From Larix kaempferi (taxonomy: Eukaryota; Streptophyta; Pinopsida; Pinales; Pinaceae), in contig BSBM01001664.1 of assembly GCA_027924585.1 (NCBI GenBank), positions 1,538,692-1,602,691 on the forward strand: a DNA stretch of 64,000 nt, read 5' to 3'. The first letter of the stretch is position 1, and each line of letters opens with the position of its first letter. Below are positions 59,862-64,000 of this stretch, piece by piece. A program made the translations under genes and the position numbers. The notes beneath the pieces are model-generated. The model saw nothing but the letters and a program-made list of their open reading frames with translations. It was not told where the DNA came from and made no database searches.

Positions 59862-61472
59862 TATTGCCATGGGGCAGTTTGAACTCGGTGAAATTGTCAC
59901 GGCATCGGTTAGTTTTCCTGATCTCACTTGCATATGAAATATTGCAGTGTTTATTACAAGTCTATTGAGGGGAAGGCTGGATTTGGAGGTTGGTGCCAGA
60001 GATGTTATGGCCACCAATAGAGGTCCAAAGCTGAAGGATATCATAAATAGATGTTCAGGACTAAGCACATGTACCGTGGAGGATTGGAAGACGGGAAAAA
60101 GAACAGTTGATGTTGTAATGCTGTCATAGTACAACGTCACGCCAGATTCTTCTATCACTGAATTCATGAAATATATCCGCTATGCCCATGATGTCGACTC
60201 CATCCTAGTGCATTGTGTCTCTTTCAAATCTGCTCTAGAGTCTAGAGCGGTTATTGCTGAGATCTGTGAATGTGGGAAATGTGCATGCATTGTATTTCAG
60301 ACAGTGGACGAGATCACAATGTTGCTTGCTTGTGTGATGCCGGGAACATTAAAAAAACTGTATGGTTCCAACTGCCTACTGCCAGGTCGGTTTTGCCCTG
60401 CCATGGGTGCAACCAGGGCCTGTTGCATGTGGAGGGTGAGAGTTTAAGAGAGGGTGATTCCGTGCTGCGCCCTGGACAGTGTAGTAATCCTTCGGCTGAA
60501 CTTCCTGGATGCAAAGAGCGTTCTTGCATTCCAATGCGTGAAGCAAAAGACGATCACATCTCTTAGGTCGAAAGACATGGGAAGCCAAAAGATCCAGAGT
60601 CTTCGTTTCCGAAGCCCTGAAAAAGTACATCGAAGGCCAAGAAGTCGGATGGGTAGAAGAAGATTACAGCACTGTTTATATAACAGTGCCAAGGGTTATA
60701 GAGATATTAGTAAACTTTGTAACAACTCTCTGGTTGAAAGTGGATGGCTTCTCTGGCGCTCTGGTAGCCAGAAGAGCAGTAAGGGACTATATTCTAGACA
60801 GTAAAGGAACTGGCGTTGCTGCCACTGCTTTTTTAACCAAAGATATGGTGAGAGGTAATGGGCTATATAACATCCATGCTTTCCAGGAGCTGAGATTTCG
60901 AGGTGGTCTCTTAAGACCGAGAAGCTTATCGTTTATAGTGGGTTGTGTGAACTTGATTTGCTCTATCATTTGGTGTGTGTGCGAATTGCATTCGGAGGCA
61001 CCCGAAAATGGTATCTTATATACTCCATGCCACCTTCTACAGCTAGAGTCGCTATCATAATTGCGGCCATTGGTTTTACTTTTAGCCATCGACTGCCTTG
61101 AATTGTTCCTTGTTTCAAGATATTTTGATAAGCATTTTGATCATAAAAGAAAGACTAATCTTATGGTTTGTGGATTTATAACACTGGAGATAGCGTGCAT
61201 TGTCACAGGGAGTATAACGTTGAGTGCAAAGAAGAGATTAGGAAGATGGATATATAGTGCTCTGCAAGGCTTGGTTTGGTTTAGGTGGGGGAATCGGTAG
61301 CTATCTTCTCGATGATTATCGTAGACAAATTGGGGACATACCAAAATATAGTTACCTCGGTATCGCAACATTAAATTTTAGCCCTGGGAGTTTAATGTTC
61401 TCATTTGCATTCTTTCTAAACGGCGGTCTTCTCTGGGTATTCGGAGCAAGTGGGAATAGTTGCCCCGTCTGA
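59695..61472 (+). pseudogene. Decayed gene for an unrecognised membrane protein
   Basis: A long coding-like region. Frame 1 runs 59695-60540 with stops near 59935, 60127 and 60445. Frame 2 continues about 60543-61285 with a stop at 61058, and a last shift leads to TGA at 61470-61472. Peptide landmarks are KWIKPKNLKVFWLLKGSE, MKYIRYAHDVDSILVHCVSF, ALKKYIEGQEVGWVEEDYST and LWLKVDGFSGALVARRAVRD. A C-terminal part of hydrophobic segments (FIVGCVNLICSIIWCVC, LMVCGFITLEIACIVTGSIT, FSFAFFLNGGLLWVFG) follows. About 590 codons in total. The order of hydrophobic stretches suggests three to five membrane helices. I recognise no family. It could be a host multigene-family pseudogene or a transposon-borne gene. 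Confidence 0.45.
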
Positions 61473-61585
61473 ACTGTTTTTTTGAAGAGGTTACAGGCTT
61501 AGATATATAAAGCCATGCTCATTATTCAGCTTAGTGGAGATGAGCTTTCAAAACTATTAATCTAAATTGTTTTTTTGTTTTTTAT

Positions 61586-62000
61586 CTAAGTAGCCAAGGT
61601 ACTCGGGTACTCGGATGGGTACCGGTACGGGTACGGGTACGGGTACGCCACTTTTTGAAATACGGTACTTGGGTACGTCAGGGTACTGTAGACATATATA
61701 TATATATTTCAAGTTTATATTATATTAATATATTAAATTTTCTATATATAATATAGAATTTTCAAGTTTATATACATTAAGTTTTCAACAAGTAACACAC
61801 ATTTGACCCTAAGTTGCCAGGGTTACCCGTACCGGGGGGTTGGGGCACCCGTACCAGTATCGGGTACCCGTACCGCCGTACCGGGTACCGGGGACTGGTA
61901 CCTCTGGGGGAAGTACCGTGAAAGTACCGGGGGTACTTCACCCGAGTACCGAGTACTTGGTGAAATAAATTTGAGTACTTGTACTTCAAAAGGGGTCGCG
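61586..62000. repeat. GGTAC-rich repeat element, two units in tandem
   Basis: Unit 1 (61586-61808) starts CTAAGTAGCCAAGGTACTCG and contains (GGGTAC)n, an AT-rich middle and CAAGTAACACACATTTGAC. Unit 2 (from 61809) starts similarly, CTAAGTTGCCAGGGTTACCC, and is packed with GGTACC words. Unit 1 recurs inverted at 63164-63376. This looks like a family of small, nonautonomous repeats with simple-sequence ends. Confidence 0.7.
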
Positions 62001-62538
62001 TACTTGATTCTTTTCTGTTTCATTTTCACAGTTCAGTTTTCTAGTTCATATTTATTCTTAATAATTATAATTTACAGTTATTACAGATTTGAAAGATATT
62101 GCTTAAAAGCTGATTTTTGTGTCTTGAATACTGCTGTTCTAGTTGTAAAAGATTCATTTGATTTTGAAGTATGCTATGATTATTAAACGCTGATGGGTAT
62201 TCCTTTATATGATCACATTCATGGGATGAACACTATGATATATGCAATCTGAAATAAACTATTAAACCAAACATACACATCAACCAAAAAAAAATAGTTA
62301 CAACAGATTTGGTCTAGCACAGGGGTATTGCAGCAGTTGTAGCCAAAGTGTTTGACGAAAGTCTCAAACCAGAAATATACCAACAGTTGGCACAAAAATC
62401 TGACCAGATTTAGTTTGGTCATTACACTATCATCCAAATGCTGATTTGGGTTGTTTGCATCAGAATCTAGAAGCATAGAAATTACTGACTTGGAAGACTC
62501 CTCATACTCATAATCCTCCCTCTTTTAGGTGGAGTTTC
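62001..62538. other. Noncoding sequence between GGTAC element and palindrome
   Basis: No gene or further repeat recognised. Confidence 0.35.
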
Positions 62539-63163
62539 TTGAAGCTTGACTTGTGCCAACCAGTTCTGTGACACACTGCTACCATAATAGTGATGAACAG
62601 GTCTGAAAGTAGTGATGCATATGGTCCCTTACTGCTGAAAACAAGCTACTTGAAAAATCTTTTAACTTTTCAGTTTTTAAACTTTTAAGTATAGAAATAT
62701 ACTACAGGAATTATGGATGTATAATCTGCTAAGAAGTTCTCCAAGATCTTAGTCAGTCCACTTCTCATGGCAAGGATCAGAAACCTATTTGATAAATTGT
62801 GACTGATCTTATTCTTTGAGATTCCAAACCACAGAGTCTCCTCTATCTGATGCATGATGGTACTAATTTTCATCATTTCACTTCATGAAAACACATGACA
62901 GGTCCTTGAAATCGAATTGCAATCCTGATCAGCTATGATGTTTACTTCTAGTTGTTTTATGTTTAGTATTTGATTATTTTCATTTTACTATTTTGTATTT
63001 TTGATTTAGTGTTCGGAAATATGGCAAATGCCATTTGTCAAATTTTGGATGTAGTTATGACAATGGAGTCATGGAGTCATGGACATATATCATGCTGATG
63101 ATTCATATCAATATCAATATTATATATGTAATTTGAATTAATGTGCAATGCCAATGTCAAATG
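62539..63163. repeat. Inverted duplication, left arm
   Basis: The reverse complement of 63377-64000 at about 98-99% by eye. Differences include a 1-bp indel near 63055 and a few substitutions. Both arms encode the same 63-residue open frame (62685-62876 minus and 63663-63854 plus), simply because of the inversion. Confidence 0.95.
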
Positions 63164-63376
63164 TGTGTTACTTGTTGAAAACTTAATGTATATAAACTTG
63201 AAAATTCTATATTATATATAGAAAATTTAATATATTAATATAATATAAACTTGAAATATTATATATATATATACAGTACCCTGACGTACTCAAGTACCGT
63301 ATTTCAAAAAGTGGCGTACCCGTACCCGTACCCGTACCGGTGCCCGTCCCAGCACCCGAGTACCCTGGCTACTTAG
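63164..63376. repeat. Palindrome spacer: inverted copy of GGTAC unit 1
   Basis: 213 bp forming the asymmetric centre of the palindrome. Reverse-complemented, it starts CTAAGTAGCCAGGGTACTCG and aligns with 61586-61798, including the AT-rich middle. Confidence 0.9.
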
Positions 63377-64000
63377 CATTTGACATTGGCATTGCACATT
63401 AATTCAAATCACATATATAATATTGATATTGATATGAATCATCAGCATGATATATGTCCATGACTCCATGACTCCATTGTCATACTACATCCAAAATTTG
63501 ACAAATGGCATTTGCCATATTTCCGAACACTAAATCAAAAATACAAAATAGTAAAATGAAAATAATCAAATACTAAACATAAAACAACTAGAAGTAAACA
63601 TCATAGCTGATCAGGATTGCAATTCGATTTCAAGGACCTGTCGTGTGTTTTCATGAAGTGAAATGATGAAAATGAGTACCATCATGCATCAGATAGAGGA
63701 GACTCTGTGGTTTGGAATCTCAAAGAATAAGATCAGTCACAATTTATCAAATAGGTTTCTGATCCTTGCCATGAGAAGTGGACTGACTAGGATCTTGGAG
63801 AACTTCTTAGCAGATTATACATCCATAATTCCTGTAGTATATTTCTATACTTAAAAGTTAAAAACTGAAAAGTTAAAAGATTTTTTCAAGTAGCTTGTTT
63901 TCAGCAGTAAGGGACCATATGCATCACTACTTTCAGACCTGTTCATCACTATTATGGTAGCAGTGTGTCACAGAACTGGTTGGCACAAGTCAAGCTTCAA
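63377..64000. repeat. Inverted duplication, right arm (runs off the window)
   Basis: Starts CATTTGACATTGGCATTGC, mirroring GCAATGCCAATGTCAAATG at 63145-63163. Pairing continues to the last base, so the full arm length is unknown. Confidence 0.95.

Noticed and set aside
62685-62876. 63-residue frame found identically at 63663-63854
   Set aside because: Apparent conservation is due to the inverted duplication. It is not evidence of a gene.
1-64000. CRISPR arrays, rRNA genes or bacterial operons
   Set aside because: No regularly spaced short repeats, no rRNA-like blocks, and the content is eukaryotic plant transposons. Tandem repeats present have units of 81-252 bp without unique spacers.

Overview
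The window is plant nuclear DNA made almost entirely of decayed transposable elements. I found no intact host gene. The evidence for a plant is a Tat-type Ty3/gypsy element with a second RNase H, Ty1/copia elements primed by initiator tRNA-Met, long-LTR elements primed by tRNA-Asp, a CACTA TNP2 transposase, GT-AG introns, and fragments of plant beta-galactosidase and glutathionyl-hydroquinone reductase genes. The density of old, stop-ridden LTR elements suggests a large genome, possibly a gymnosperm. That is inference; no species marker is visible.

Layout. 1-447: minus-strand copia LTR and primer site, inserted into the gag of a plus-strand gypsy element. 448-6091: that gypsy element (gag, protease, RT, RNase H, integrase, then a second RNase H). 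6366-7606: an antisense, intron-containing plant-mobile-domain-like gene in its 3' part. 7640-11150: tandem repeats and a probable LTR promoter. 12447-12612: a beta-galactosidase exon. 12657-21709: element A, a gag-only LTR retrotransposon with 3.3-3.5 kb LTRs. 21710-23404: CACTA transposase cut by element A. 26400-33923: element B, a second gag-only element (minus strand) with perfect target duplications and 3 kb LTRs that carry a captured glutathionyl-hydroquinone reductase fragment. 33929-42442: mostly unassignable. 42448-49821: a composite copia with three LTRs and inverted ends, flanked by one 5-bp target duplication. 51874-54146: tandem repeats and a near-perfect hairpin. 55902-57280: a nonautonomous DNA transposon with 9-bp target duplications. 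59472-61472: a decayed reading frame for an unrecognised membrane protein. 61586-64000: GGTAC-rich repeats and a large inverted duplication that runs off the window end.

How the parts relate. Elements A and B are diverged relatives. They share the primer site, the sequence just before the 3' LTR, and a gag-like protein with a conserved C-terminal motif. Neither has pol, so both would have needed enzymes from another element. The gypsy and copia elements carry pol genes but are all broken here. The most unusual objects are the inverted-end copia composite, the host-gene capture inside an LTR, the spliced antisense gene in the gypsy element, and the terminal palindrome.
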